Source of the DNA: Vitreoscilla filiformis
Lineage (GTDB): Bacteria; Pseudomonadota; Gammaproteobacteria; Burkholderiales; Burkholderiaceae_C
Assembly (NCBI RefSeq): GCF_002222655.1
Contig: NZ_CP022423.1
Location: 2,170,001 to 2,234,000, forward strand
Direction of reading: 5' to 3'
Length of the DNA stretch: 64,000 bases
The position numbers and the translations under genes are program-made. Positions 44,810 to 53,778 of the stretch are shown in pieces (position 1 is the stretch's first letter; every line of letters begins with the position of its first letter). Below the pieces are notes generated by a model, which saw only the letters and a list, made by a program, of their open reading frames with translations, did no database searches and had not been told where the DNA came from.

Positions 44810-46893
44810 GCGATCAATATTTTCATTTCACCATCGGCCCGGTGCAAGGCTTTGTGGCGCAAGCCCGGCGCACGCGGGATTTTTGGGCGGGGTCGTTCCT
44901 GCTGTCTTGGCTGGCGGGTGTGGCCATGGCGGAGGTCAACAGGCAAGGTGGAAAAATTCAGTTTCCAGTGCCACCAAAGAACTATCTTGACTGGATTCAA
45001 GGACAGCACAAAGGCGAGAAACCACCGCGCCAAGGGGCCATCCCCAATCGGTTCAAATCGACCTGCGCCAAAGTGCCGGCTGAGTTTGATCCGGAGCTTG
45101 TCGTGTCAGCCATTCAAGACGCTTGGATCGCTCTGGCGGATCATGTGTGGAAGGGTGACAAACTGGATGGGTTTGCAGCTTCCGGCACACGGGCCATTTG
45201 GGATCGGCAACACGCCAATTTCTGGGAAGTTTCCTGGGCCATCACCGACAAAAAAGAAGAAACCAGCCTGCTCGATCAGCGTAAAAACTGGCGCAACCAC
45301 GGTTTCACCCAGCATGAACCGGGTGTCAAATGCATGGTGATGGACGGATGGCAAGAGCTGTCCGGCCAAGCTCGACCGGGCGATGCAGAAAAAAACTTCT
45401 GGCAGGAATTGATCACTAGCGACCTGCCAGGCATCCAAGCCGACCTCGGCCAGGCCAGTAGCAAACAGAAAGAGCGTCCCAAGCAATTGGAACAACTCTG
45501 CGCGTTGGCCTACGTCAAGCGCCGGTTCACGCGGCACTTTGCGTCTTTTGAAACCACCTTGCCAAACTCCGAGCTGAAACTCAAGGGGTGGAAACTCAGC
45601 CACGGCATGCCATCGGTGTCTTACATGGCGGCGGTGCATTGGCTGAAGGAACTGGTGAAAAGCGGCAGTGATTCGGAAGTGGAAAACTTGCTGGGCCTCG
45701 CCCGCGACGTTTCCCGTGACAGAGTCGAATGGGATACCGAAATCCAATGCCTGCGCCAAGCCGCCGATGAGCGCCAATGGCACGCCAATAATCCGAAACG
45801 CCAGTTGCTGGCCTTGGACGGACAGTTGTTTTTCCGCCATGTGCAAGAGCAACCCCAAGCGTATGGCTACGATGTGGAAAAAACCAAGCGTTTTGCCAAA
45901 GAGCTGGGTAAGTTTTGCAATGGCCACGAATTACCATCGGCCCCGTCTCCCTACTATGCCATTTTGCTGATGGATGGGGATTCGCTCGGCGTTCACATGA
46001 GCGACCTGGACAAACAAACAGCCATTTCAGCCGCGCTGAATGCGTTTACCGGGGGTGTTCCTGACATCGTTGAAAAGCACAACGGCTGTTTGATTTACGC
46101 GGGCGGTGATGATGTATTGGCCATTTTGCCGCTGGAAAATGCGCTGGGGTGTGCTGCTGCGGTGCGAGTGCATTACCTGAAGAGCTTTGAGGCGCAGGAA
46201 CCCAAGATTCCATCGACCATTTCCGCTGCCGTGGCTTTTGCGCATGTCAAAACCCCGCTGGGCATGGTGTTGGCGGATTTACACCCGCTGCTGGATGACG
46301 TCGCCAAGGATGGGTCTGGCCGTGACAGTGTGGCGGTGCGCGTCTGGAAAACCAGCGGGCAGGTGTTGCAGTGGGCGCAGCCGTGGAAGATCGCCCTGCA
46401 TGACGGCGAACGCCGTGCCGACGGTGAGTTGGAGGTGGAAACGCTGGCCCGGCTGTTTGCCAAGGATGGCAGCACAGGGTCTGATCTCGACGGACGTTTT
46501 TCCAACAAGTTCTTCTTCAAGATTGAGGAGCGTCTGGCCGTGCTGGCCGACCCGCGCCTGCTCAAGGACAAGGACAAGGACAAGGACAAGGACAAGGACA
46601 AGGACAAGGACAAGGACAGGCGTGCAGTCCCGGTGCTGAATTACGAGCAACTGCTGGACTTGCTAGCGGTGGACTTCTGGCACAGCGACACCAACCGCCA
46701 GCGCGTCAGCCTGGCCCGGGCGCGTGAGCACATTGAACCGCTGCTGACCCAGTGCCAGCCCCGTGAGCGGGTCATGAAAGAGGGCAAGGAGCTGCTGCCG
46801 GTAGCCCGGTGGAAGCACCACGAACTGGCCGCAGACGGCGCGCTGTTGGTGCGCTTTCTAGCCACCAAGGGCATGGAGGGAGATGGGCAATGA
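44806..46893 (+). CDS. cas10: Cas10/Cmr2, cyclic oligoadenylate synthase of III-B
   Basis: A 695-aa large subunit. It opens HFTIGPVQGFVAQARRTRDF and WAGSFLLSWLAGVAM, the usual Cmr2 start without a visible N-terminal HD nuclease. The second palm domain carries an intact GGDD (residues 433-436, LIYAGGDDVLAILP), so it should make cyclic oligoadenylate on target RNA binding. Near residue 590 there is a (Lys-Asp)9 stretch from a hexanucleotide repeat. I chose the GTG at 44806 because it overlaps the cmr1 stop and has GGAG upstream; an ATG at 44794 would add four residues. Confidence 0.93.
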   Translation: MSDQYFHFTIGPVQGFVAQARRTRDFWAGSFLLSWLAGVAMAEVNRQGGKIQFPVPPKNYLDWIQGQHKGEKPPRQGAIPNRFKSTCAKVPAEFDPELVVSAIQDAWIALADHVWKGDKLDGFAASGTRAIWDRQHANFWEVSWAITDKKEETSLLDQRKNWRNHGFTQHEPGVKCMVMDGWQELSGQARPGDAEKNFWQELITSDLPGIQADLGQASSKQKERPKQLEQLCALAYVKRRFTRHFASFETTLPNSELKLKGWKLSHGMPSVSYMAAVHWLKELVKSGSDSEVENLLGLARDVSRDRVEWDTEIQCLRQAADERQWHANNPKRQLLALDGQLFFRHVQEQPQAYGYDVEKTKRFAKELGKFCNGHELPSAPSPYYAILLMDGDSLGVHMSDLDKQTAISAALNAFTGGVPDIVEKHNGCLIYAGGDDVLAILPLENALGCAAAVRVHYLKSFEAQEPKIPSTISAAVAFAHVKTPLGMVLADLHPLLDDVAKDGSGRDSVAVRVWKTSGQVLQWAQPWKIALHDGERRADGELEVETLARLFAKDGSTGSDLDGRFSNKFFFKIEERLAVLADPRLLKDKDKDKDKDKDKDKDKDRRAVPVLNYEQLLDLLAVDFWHSDTNRQRVSLARAREHIEPLLTQCQPRERVMKEGKELLPVARWKHHELAADGALLVRFLATKGMEGDGQ
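46564..46617 (+). repeat. (AAGGAC)9 hexanucleotide repeat in cas10/cmr2
   Basis: Nine perfect copies of AAGGAC give alternating Lys-Asp. Copy-number change would keep the frame and lengthen or shorten a charged linker between the palm domain and the C-terminal domain. Confidence 0.95.
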
Positions 46894-48155
46894 GTAACCG
46901 CAACGGAAAAAACAAGGCCAAGGGCAACAAGGCTAAACAGAGCCAAAGCACTCACAAATTACCCAGCGCCTCAAAATCTTCCAAGGTGCCGACCGAGATG
47001 CAACCCAAACCGGCTTTTTCTGGTGATGCTCAAACATGGCAGTTCGAGCCGCTGGACACCTGGTTCTTCCGCGAATCCCGCCCGTTGGAATCGGTCGGGG
47101 GGGCGCAATTGACGAGCCAGTTTCCGCCGCCGGTGCGTACCTTGGTCGGGGCCATTCGCACCACGATCGGGGATGCGCTGGGTGTCAACTGGCAGGACTA
47201 CCAAAGCCAGCCAGACCACCCCTTGCGTGCGCAGATGGGCTCTCCCACCGAGTTGGCGCCGCTGCGGATCGAAGGCCCTTACTTGATGCAAAACGGCCAG
47301 CGGCTTTACCCCGCGCCCTTGGTGGTGATGGGGAAGAGCGAAGGCACCGGCATGACCCGCTTGGCCCCGAGCGAAACACCCGTTCGGTGCGACTTGGGGC
47401 GGGTGCATCTGCCGAAAGCTGCCGAGCGGGTCAAACCGCTGGACGAATGCTGGTTGACCGCCCAGGGCTTGGTGGCTGTGCTGGAGGGCAAGGTGCCCTC
47501 TGAGGATCAGATGTGCAAGGCCAAGTCCATGGTTCACGCAGAGCCCCGCCTGGGCATCGCGCTGGACGGCCACGCCCGCCGCCCGTTGAATGGCTTGCTG
47601 TACCAGACCCGGCATCTGCGCTTGAAAGAAGGCGTGTCGGTTGGGTTGACGGTGCGGGGGCTCGATCTCGCCGAGAAGTCCGGCCAATTGGGGCCCAAGG
47701 GCGTCGCCCGGCTCGGGGGCGAAGGGCGGTTGGCGGCTTGGTCTCGCCATACCGAGCAGAAGCTGCCTCAAGTGAGCCTGAAGCAGGATGCCAAACGCCT
47801 GATGCTGACCCTGCTCACCCCGGCCCGTTTCAGCCAAGGTTGGTTGCCGGATGGGTTCGAGCAGAAACAGAAGACCTGCAACGGTGAGGACGTGACGGGC
47901 TGGTGTGGCAAGTTGGCAGATCGGTCTGTCACCTTGGTGTGCGCCGTCACCGGCAAGCCCTTGCGCCAAGGCGGTTGGGACATGGCCACCCATCAACCGC
48001 GTGACCTGTACGGCCTGGTGCCCGCTGGCAGTTGTTACTTCTTCGAGCTGGACAGCGCAGAGGATGCGCAAGCCATCGCCAAAGCCTGCCACGGCGGCCA
48101 GCTTGGCCACGACCAGGCCTGGGGTTACGGCCAAGTCGCCGTCGGTGTTTGGTGA
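46890..48155 (+). CDS. cmr3: Cmr3, type III-B RAMP subunit (Cas5-like)
   Basis: A 421-aa protein. A Lys/Ser-rich N-terminal tail of about 45 residues precedes WQFEPLDTWFFRESRPLESV and FPPPVRTLVGAIRTTIGDAL, the Cmr3 signature. A glycine-rich end follows (GHDQAWGYGQVAVGVW). Cmr3 holds the 5' handle of the crRNA against Cas10. The basic tail is longer than usual. It starts in an ATGA overlap with cas10. Confidence 0.92.
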   Translation: MSNRNGKNKAKGNKAKQSQSTHKLPSASKSSKVPTEMQPKPAFSGDAQTWQFEPLDTWFFRESRPLESVGGAQLTSQFPPPVRTLVGAIRTTIGDALGVNWQDYQSQPDHPLRAQMGSPTELAPLRIEGPYLMQNGQRLYPAPLVVMGKSEGTGMTRLAPSETPVRCDLGRVHLPKAAERVKPLDECWLTAQGLVAVLEGKVPSEDQMCKAKSMVHAEPRLGIALDGHARRPLNGLLYQTRHLRLKEGVSVGLTVRGLDLAEKSGQLGPKGVARLGGEGRLAAWSRHTEQKLPQVSLKQDAKRLMLTLLTPARFSQGWLPDGFEQKQKTCNGEDVTGWCGKLADRSVTLVCAVTGKPLRQGGWDMATHQPRDLYGLVPAGSCYFFELDSAEDAQAIAKACHGGQLGHDQAWGYGQVAVGVW

Positions 48156-48206
48156 CGCGCCCGCACTGCGTTTTCTGATTCTTCTTTCATTGACCGGATT
48201 CACACC

Positions 48207-49103
48207 ATGATGCAACACGCTTTGCTCGGCTTGACCGCCGAAACCTCCCTGCACGCAGGCACGGGCCGCCGTACCGGTGTCATCGATCTGCCCATCATGC
48301 GCGAGGCGCACACCCACTGGCCGTGCGTTTACGGTTCAGCGGTCAAAGGGGCGTTGCGCAGCCAGGCGCAACGCCTGGGGCATGCTTGGCTGACCGAAGT
48401 GTTCGGCCCCGATACGAACAACGCCAGTGACCACGCCGGTGCCCTGACTGTGGGCGATGCCCGTTTGCTGCTGCTGCCGGTGCGCAGCTTGAACAGCCAT
48501 TTCAAGTGGGTGACGTGCCCGGCCTTGCTGCGCCGCGCCAAGGCGGACGCCCTGCGGTTGGGCATCACCGATGCCCAGGACGCGGAAGACATCAAGCGCG
48601 TGCTGTCGGACGACACGGCAGTGGCCCCTCACGGCGGCGGGTCGGAGACTCAAGTGTTCCTGGAGGAGTTCAGCTTCAGTGTTCAGCGGCCCAACCTGTC
48701 GGCGCTGGTGGCTTGGCTGGCTCGCTTCGGCACGGACGAAGCCGCTTTTGCCGAACAGCTCAAGGCGCAACTGATGATCGTCTCGGACGACATGTTCAAC
48801 CACCTTGCCAGCTTTGCCACCCCAGTGACGCCGCACATTGCCATCCACAACGACCGCAAAGTGGTGAAGGACGGCGCCCTTTGGTACGAGGAAACCCTCC
48901 CGCCGGACACCGTGTTGTATGTGGCACTGGCCGCCAACCGCAGCCGAGCCAAGGATTCAGCGCAAAGCGCGGCCTGGGTGTTGGAGCAGGCCCTGAGCCT
49001 GTTCCCCCAAGAGCGGCCTTACGTGCAACTCGGCGGCAATGAAACCGTGGGCATGGGGTGGTGCCGCGTGCGCACCGTGGACAGCAGCATCAAGGGAGCC
49101 TGA
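48207..49103 (+). CDS. cmr4: Cmr4, type III-B backbone nuclease (Cas7)
   Basis: A 298-aa Cas7-type subunit that forms the backbone and cuts target RNA at 6-nt steps. LTAETSLHAGTGRRTGVIDLP contains the catalytic Asp (D27), followed by WPCVYGSAVKGALRSQAQ. The C-terminal glycine loop is QLGGNETVGMGWCRV. There are 51 bp after cmr3, the only real gap in the operon before cmr5. Confidence 0.94.
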   Translation: MMQHALLGLTAETSLHAGTGRRTGVIDLPIMREAHTHWPCVYGSAVKGALRSQAQRLGHAWLTEVFGPDTNNASDHAGALTVGDARLLLLPVRSLNSHFKWVTCPALLRRAKADALRLGITDAQDAEDIKRVLSDDTAVAPHGGGSETQVFLEEFSFSVQRPNLSALVAWLARFGTDEAAFAEQLKAQLMIVSDDMFNHLASFATPVTPHIAIHNDRKVVKDGALWYEETLPPDTVLYVALAANRSRAKDSAQSAAWVLEQALSLFPQERPYVQLGGNETVGMGWCRVRTVDSSIKGA

Positions 49104-49107
49104 AACC

Positions 49108-49476
49108 ATGCAAACCCTGCAACAAGAGCGCGCCAAGCATGCGCTGGAAAAAGTGAAAGCTTGGGTGCCTTTGAATGAAGGCGCCAAACTCAAGGCCCGC
49201 ACCCATGAACTGCCGTTCATGATTCACGCCAACGGGCTGGGCCAAGCGGCTGCCTTCTTCAAGAGCAAAGGCAACAAGGATGGCTATGGTGTGGTCTTTC
49301 TGGCGCTGCAAAGCTGGCTGGCGCAGCCCAAGCGCCCATTCGAAGGCCAGACCGATTTGATGGACGCCATCGTCAACGCTGATTTGCGCACCTACCGCGT
49401 CGCCCAAGCTGAAGCGATGGCGTACATGGATTGGGTGAAGAAATTCGCCAGTGCTTATCTGAGCGACCAGGCTTAA
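49108..49476 (+). CDS. cmr5: Cmr5, type III-B small subunit (Cas11)
   Basis: A 122-aa helical protein: QQERAKHALEKVKAWVPLNE, LPFMIHANGLGQAAAFFKSK and LAQPKRPFEGQTDLMDAIV. These are the Cmr5 landmarks. It lines the inner side of the backbone beside the target strand. AGGGAG precedes the ATG at 49108. Confidence 0.93.
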   Translation: MQTLQQERAKHALEKVKAWVPLNEGAKLKARTHELPFMIHANGLGQAAAFFKSKGNKDGYGVVFLALQSWLAQPKRPFEGQTDLMDAIVNADLRTYRVAQAEAMAYMDWVKKFASAYLSDQA

Positions 49477-49493
49477 ATCTGAGGGATCACACG

Positions 49494-50717
49494 ATGGCGT
49501 CTTATCCGTTTTACCGTGCCAGCGCAGCGCAAGCCCAGGCGCTGGGCCGAGTTCCCAACCTGCCGAATGCCAACATTGGGCTGTGGTTCACCCGCTTTTA
49601 TGACGGTTTCAAGGCGCCGTCTTGGGAAATTGACACCGAAAGCAAACGCGGCTTCATTGATGCCACGGTGCAACTGGCCGACAAGCAAGGAACGACGGGC
49701 AAAGCCTGTTTGGAATTGATGGCCAAACGCCAGAAAAACTTGTGCGAGGCTTTGGGCGGGGTGTGCCGCACCCTGCGCACCAGTGCGCCGCTGCTCACGG
49801 GTTCCGGGTTGAGTCATCCGGTGGAAAACGGCTTCACCTTTCACCCGACCTTGGGTGTGCCGTATTTGCCTGCGTCGGGGGTCAAAGGGGTGCTGCGCGC
49901 TTGGGTTGAAGTTTGGAGCGATTTGCCTGAGGACGAACGCCAGCGCCGCATTGCCCATTGGTTCGGTGCTGCCAAAGGTACCGAGGGGCTGCCCGAAGAT
50001 CAACCCGAGCAAGCCGGCGCGTTGATTTTTTTCGATGCCCTGCCGCTGGATTGGATGCGGCTGCGCTGCGATATTCTCACGCCCCATATGGGAAAATGGT
50101 ATGAGCAGGGCGGAGAAATTGGCAGCAGCAACTTCGCCGAAGTTGCGCCCGGAGATTGGTACAGCCCCGTGCCTTCGCCGTTTTTGGTGGTGGATCGGGG
50201 GGCTTCGTTCTTGTTTGGCATTGCACCGCGCTGCACGGGGGATGCCCAACAAGATGTCTTAGCGCGTGAGGCCGCAGGCGAGGCCATGGAAACCCTGCTG
50301 CTGGCCCTGGAGTGGGCGGGTTACGGTGCGAAGACGGCGGCGGGGTATGGCGTCATGCAGCGTGATGGGGCGCGTGAGCAGAAGCTGAACGAGGCTTGTG
50401 CAGAAGATCGCCGTCAGTTGGCCGAGAAAGAACAGCAGCAGCAACGCGAGATTGCGAAAACCCACATGTCCCCAGCCGATCGGGCCATGGCGGATTTGTT
50501 CGATCAGCGTGCAGACAAAAACCAAGATGAACGGACGGTGTTGTTTTCGGCGCTCAAGGCAGGCAAACTGAATGAGCATCGAATCCAGGCAGCCGAACGG
50601 CTATGCGCGTTGATGCAACAGCAAAAGCGTTGGCGTGAAAAGTCCGAAAAGAAAAACCCGGATAAGGATTCTCTGTACCAAGACACACTGTTGGTCAAAA
50701 AATGGCTCGCACCTTGA
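49494..50717 (+). CDS. cmr6: Cmr6, type III-B RAMP subunit
   Basis: A 407-aa RAMP protein. SAPLLTGSGLSHPVENGFTF, HPTLGVPYLPASGVKGVLRA and YGAKTAAGYGVMQRD are typical of Cmr6, which caps the backbone near Cmr1. The last ~110 residues are a charged, helical extension (EQQQQREIAKTHMSPADRAM) not needed for the fold and longer than common. GAGGG precedes the ATG at 49494. It closes the III-B operon. Confidence 0.93.
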   Translation: MASYPFYRASAAQAQALGRVPNLPNANIGLWFTRFYDGFKAPSWEIDTESKRGFIDATVQLADKQGTTGKACLELMAKRQKNLCEALGGVCRTLRTSAPLLTGSGLSHPVENGFTFHPTLGVPYLPASGVKGVLRAWVEVWSDLPEDERQRRIAHWFGAAKGTEGLPEDQPEQAGALIFFDALPLDWMRLRCDILTPHMGKWYEQGGEIGSSNFAEVAPGDWYSPVPSPFLVVDRGASFLFGIAPRCTGDAQQDVLAREAAGEAMETLLLALEWAGYGAKTAAGYGVMQRDGAREQKLNEACAEDRRQLAEKEQQQQREIAKTHMSPADRAMADLFDQRADKNQDERTVLFSALKAGKLNEHRIQAAERLCALMQQQKRWREKSEKKNPDKDSLYQDTLLVKKWLAP

Positions 50718-50742
50718 ACACCAACATTCAATTGGGGGCACC

Positions 50743-52335
50743 ATGAGCAGATCCACTGCCACGCGGTGCAAGCTGCCCATCGGCATCCAGACCTTCCGCG
50801 AGATTCGCGAGGACGGCCACTACTACGTGGACAAGACCGGGCAGGTGCTCGACCTGATCGAGTCTGGCAAGCACTACTTCCTGAGCCGCCCCAGGCGTTT
50901 CGGCAAGAGCCTGCTGTTGGACACCTTCAAGGCATTGTTCGAGGGTCAGCAAGCCTTGTTCACCGGGTTGGCCGCCGAGACGCGCTGGGACTGGACGCGG
51001 CACCATCCGGTGATCCGCATCGACTTTGGCGGCGGTGTGCTGCAAACCCGCTCAGAGCTGGATCGGCGCATCGACGAGATCTTGCTGGATGTGCAGCGCG
51101 AACTGGGTATCACCGATCTGCCGGGCTACACCAGCCTCACCGGGCGCTTTGCCGAGCTGATTCGCCAAGCGCACGCCAAGTTCGGCGCCCCCGCCGTGGT
51201 GCTGGTGGACGAGTACGACAAACCCATCCTGGACAACATCACCGACCGAGACACCGCCACCGCCATGCGCGAGGGGCTGCGCAATCTCTACTCGGTGCTC
51301 AAGGGGGCGGATGCGCACCTAAAGTTCGTTTTCATCACCGGGGTGAGCAAGTTCAGCAAGGTCAGCCTGTTCTCCGGCCTGAACAACCTGACAGACATCA
51401 CGCTGGATGCACCCTACAGCGCCCTGTGCGGCTACACCGATGAGGATCTGGACACGGTGTTCGCGCCTGAGCTGCCGGGCCTGGATCGGGACGAGATCCG
51501 GCGTTGGTACAACGGCTACAACTGGGGCGGCACCAGCGTCTACAACCCGTTTGATGTGCTGCTGCTGTTTCGCTCGCGAGAGTTCCGGCCCTACTGGTTC
51601 GAGACAGGCACGCCGACGTTTCTAATCAAGCTGCTGACCGAGCGGCATTGGTTCACGCCCGATCTGGCGCAAACGGTGGCCACCGAGACGCTGCTGTCAG
51701 CGTTTGATGTGGACATGATCGAATCCGAAGCGCTGCTGTTTCAAGCCGGATATTTGACGATTGACAGCGTGTGGGTGATTCCGGGGCGGCGCGAGTTCAC
51801 GCTGAAGTACCCGAACAAGGAAGTGCAGGCCAGCCTGAATGACAGTCTGCTGCGCACCTTGACGGGCGGGGCGCGGTACTCGGAGCGCCAAGTCAGCCGC
51901 TTGTATCGGTTGCTGCAAGCGCAAGACGTGTCTGCTTTGCGCGAGCTGTTTCATGCGTTTTTTGCCAGCATTCCGCACGATTGGTATCGCAACAGCCCGA
52001 TCGCGCAGTACGAGGGTTACTGGGCCAGTGTGTTCTATAGCCACTTTGCGGCGTTGGGGCTGGACATCACGCTGGAAGACACCACCAACCACGGTCGCAT
52101 CGACATGGCAGTGATGTTTGGCGCGGCGGTGTGGATTTTCGAGTTCAAGGTGGTGGAGCTGGTGCCCGAGGGCCAAGCTTTGGCGCAAATCCAGGCACGG
52201 GGCTACGCGGACAAGTACCGCAGCCGCAGCGGCCCGATCCACTTGGTGGGCGTGGAGTTCAGCAAGGCTGGGCGCAACATCGTGGGGTTCGCGTCCGAGA
52301 CCTTGCCGGGTGGACTGACGGCAAGCTTGCCGTGA
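50743..52335 (+). CDS. AAA-ATPase-like protein with C-terminal PD-(D/E)xK nuclease domain
   Basis: A 530-aa protein of the AAA-ATPase-like (PF09820) plus DUF1703 (PF08011) type. IGIQTFREIREDGHYYVDKT leads to a P-loop (FLSRPRRFGKSLLLDTFKAL) and Walker B (AVVLVDEYDKPILDN). The end has a nuclease-like core, GRIDMAVMFGAAVWIFEFKV. The family is common and scattered in bacteria with no proven role; a selfish or defence function is often suspected. It starts 25 bp after cmr6 and may be transcribed with it. Palindrome ACGGCAAGCTTGCCGT overlaps its last codons. Confidence 0.82.
   Translation: MSRSTATRCKLPIGIQTFREIREDGHYYVDKTGQVLDLIESGKHYFLSRPRRFGKSLLLDTFKALFEGQQALFTGLAAETRWDWTRHHPVIRIDFGGGVLQTRSELDRRIDEILLDVQRELGITDLPGYTSLTGRFAELIRQAHAKFGAPAVVLVDEYDKPILDNITDRDTATAMREGLRNLYSVLKGADAHLKFVFITGVSKFSKVSLFSGLNNLTDITLDAPYSALCGYTDEDLDTVFAPELPGLDRDEIRRWYNGYNWGGTSVYNPFDVLLLFRSREFRPYWFETGTPTFLIKLLTERHWFTPDLAQTVATETLLSAFDVDMIESEALLFQAGYLTIDSVWVIPGRREFTLKYPNKEVQASLNDSLLRTLTGGARYSERQVSRLYRLLQAQDVSALRELFHAFFASIPHDWYRNSPIAQYEGYWASVFYSHFAALGLDITLEDTTNHGRIDMAVMFGAAVWIFEFKVVELVPEGQALAQIQARGYADKYRSRSGPIHLVGVEFSKAGRNIVGFASETLPGGLTASLP
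52318..52333. promoter_or_regulatory. ACGGCAAGCTTGCCGT palindrome upstream of the gene at 52403
   Basis: A perfect 16-bp palindrome with the same GCAAGCTTGC core as the sites before other CRISPR-linked units. It overlaps the end of the ATPase-nuclease gene, 70 bp before the next start. Because it lies in coding sequence it may be chance. Confidence 0.4.
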
Positions 52336-52402
52336 CGCACAGAAGCTGGGTGCCAACCTGATACTTCCGTCACGCAACAGGCAGCTTCAGGAGGGCAGCG
52401 AC

Positions 52403-53245
52403 ATGGGATTCTTGTCAACCATTGGCGGTTGGATCGGCTCGGCGGCACGGGTGGTCTCGAAGGTGGTCAGGGGGGTTCACCAGCTTCTGAGCGACGCCCC
52501 GGTGACCGATGAATACCGGCAGGTGATCCGGGTGATGGATGCGCCGGTGTCGCAGCCCGCAACATCGGTGCGCCTGGATGTTGACTTCATGAATGCGGCC
52601 ATGCGGCAGACGCAACAGCGGGCGGATGAGGCGTTGCGCCAGGTCGAGGAACATCGGCAGCAGCAGATCGAGATGCAGCGGCGTTTGGTGCTGCGCAGCC
52701 AGGTGATGGAGCTGGCGTTGCAAGCGTCGGCTTTTGATCGGTTCGCCAACAACATCCAGTTGCATGCGGCGAACCTGAACATTCACCTTCAGAACATCCG
52801 CAACATTTCGGGGTTGGTGGAAGATGTGAATGCGCTGCGTTTTGGCCTCAAGCGCACGATGGGCGTGGTGAATCATCTGGCCAATATCGTCAACCACGCG
52901 GGGATTGGGCGGGTCGAGAAATTGGCGGGCATTGATGTGGAGCGTGAGCAGGGGGCGATTTCGATTCGTGCGGCGCACAGTGCGTTCGAGCACACGCGGG
53001 GTTTGCTGGGTGGGGAAATTGGCGCCATGATTGAATTGGCGGAGCAGCACTTGCGGGATGTGCGCAAAGTCCAGATGGATGCCTGTGGTCAGGGTGAGTT
53101 TGGCCGCCAGATTCGGGACATGCTGGAAACGCGCATCGTGCCCCAGCTTACCCGCACCCGGGAGATGGGGCTGTTTCTGCACAATGACGTGGTGTGCAAT
53201 TTTCCGCTGTTGCCGGATCAGGATAATCGCCCGACGCGGTTCTGA
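52403..53245 (+). CDS. Coiled-coil protein with amphipathic N-terminus, unknown
   Basis: A 280-aa protein I cannot assign. The first ~30 residues form a Gly-broken amphipathic helix (MGFLSTIGGWIGSAARVVSK). Residues 60-110 are a long Gln/Arg/Glu-rich coiled coil (RADEALRQVEEHRQQQIEMQ), and the rest is helical with a short Pro-rich end. AGGAGG is nine bases before the ATG. It lies between the III-B and III-D modules, followed by a strong terminator and array D. A membrane-associated accessory protein is conceivable but unsupported beyond context. Confidence 0.6.
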   Translation: MGFLSTIGGWIGSAARVVSKVVRGVHQLLSDAPVTDEYRQVIRVMDAPVSQPATSVRLDVDFMNAAMRQTQQRADEALRQVEEHRQQQIEMQRRLVLRSQVMELALQASAFDRFANNIQLHAANLNIHLQNIRNISGLVEDVNALRFGLKRTMGVVNHLANIVNHAGIGRVEKLAGIDVEREQGAISIRAAHSAFEHTRGLLGGEIGAMIELAEQHLRDVRKVQMDACGQGEFGRQIRDMLETRIVPQLTRTREMGLFLHNDVVCNFPLLPDQDNRPTRF

Positions 53246-53315
53246 ACGGTTTCATTTGGGGGAGGCGGGCGTCCTGCATTGATGAATGGGGAAGCCTGTC
53301 GGACGGATATGTTTT

Positions 53316-53352
53316 GCCCAGCAGCCGCGAAATACGGCTGCTGGGCTTTTTT
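53316..53352 (+). terminator. Rho-independent terminator
   Basis: A perfect 12-bp stem GCCCAGCAGCCG / CGGCTGCTGGGC with a 7-base loop and seven T. It ends the unit that contains the unknown gene at 52403, 48 bp before array D. Confidence 0.93.
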
Positions 53353-53399
53353 ATGTCCGAAGCGGGGGCAATGCACCCCCGCACCCCTGATCTGACGTG

Positions 53400-53778
53400 T
53401 TCCTAATCCCTTCAAAGCCAGGGAAGTCAGTCAGACACCACCCGCACGCGCCAGGTCAATCAGCCGGGTCTTAATCCCTTCAAAGCCAGGGAAGTCAGTC
53501 AGACCAATAGAGTTTAAATAGCGGAGAGGTCTGTTGTCTTAATCCCTTCAAAGCCAGGGAAGTCAGTCAGACAGCGGTGCGCCAGCATCGCCGCGATTGC
53601 TGTGTCTTAATCCCTTCAAAGCCAGGGAAGTCAGTCAGGTCCAGCAGGGCCAAGCCATCGTCGGCGAAACGTGTCTTAATCCCTTCAAAGCCAGGGAAGT
53701 CAGTCAGACGAAGAAAGTGCTTTCAAGATTCACTCTGAACTGTCTTAATCCCTTCAAAGCCAGGGAAGTCAGTCAGAC
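53400..53778 (-). CRISPR. CRISPR array D: 6 repeats of 37 bp, 5 spacers, type III
   Basis: The same family as array A with one base changed (AGGGAAGTCAGTCAGAC). The leftmost copy begins TTCCTAAT instead of GTCTTAAT and the copy at 53604 ends GGT instead of GAC. Spacers are 31-32 bp. The leader is on the right and transcription is on the minus strand, divergent from the III-D operon. Confidence 0.97.
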
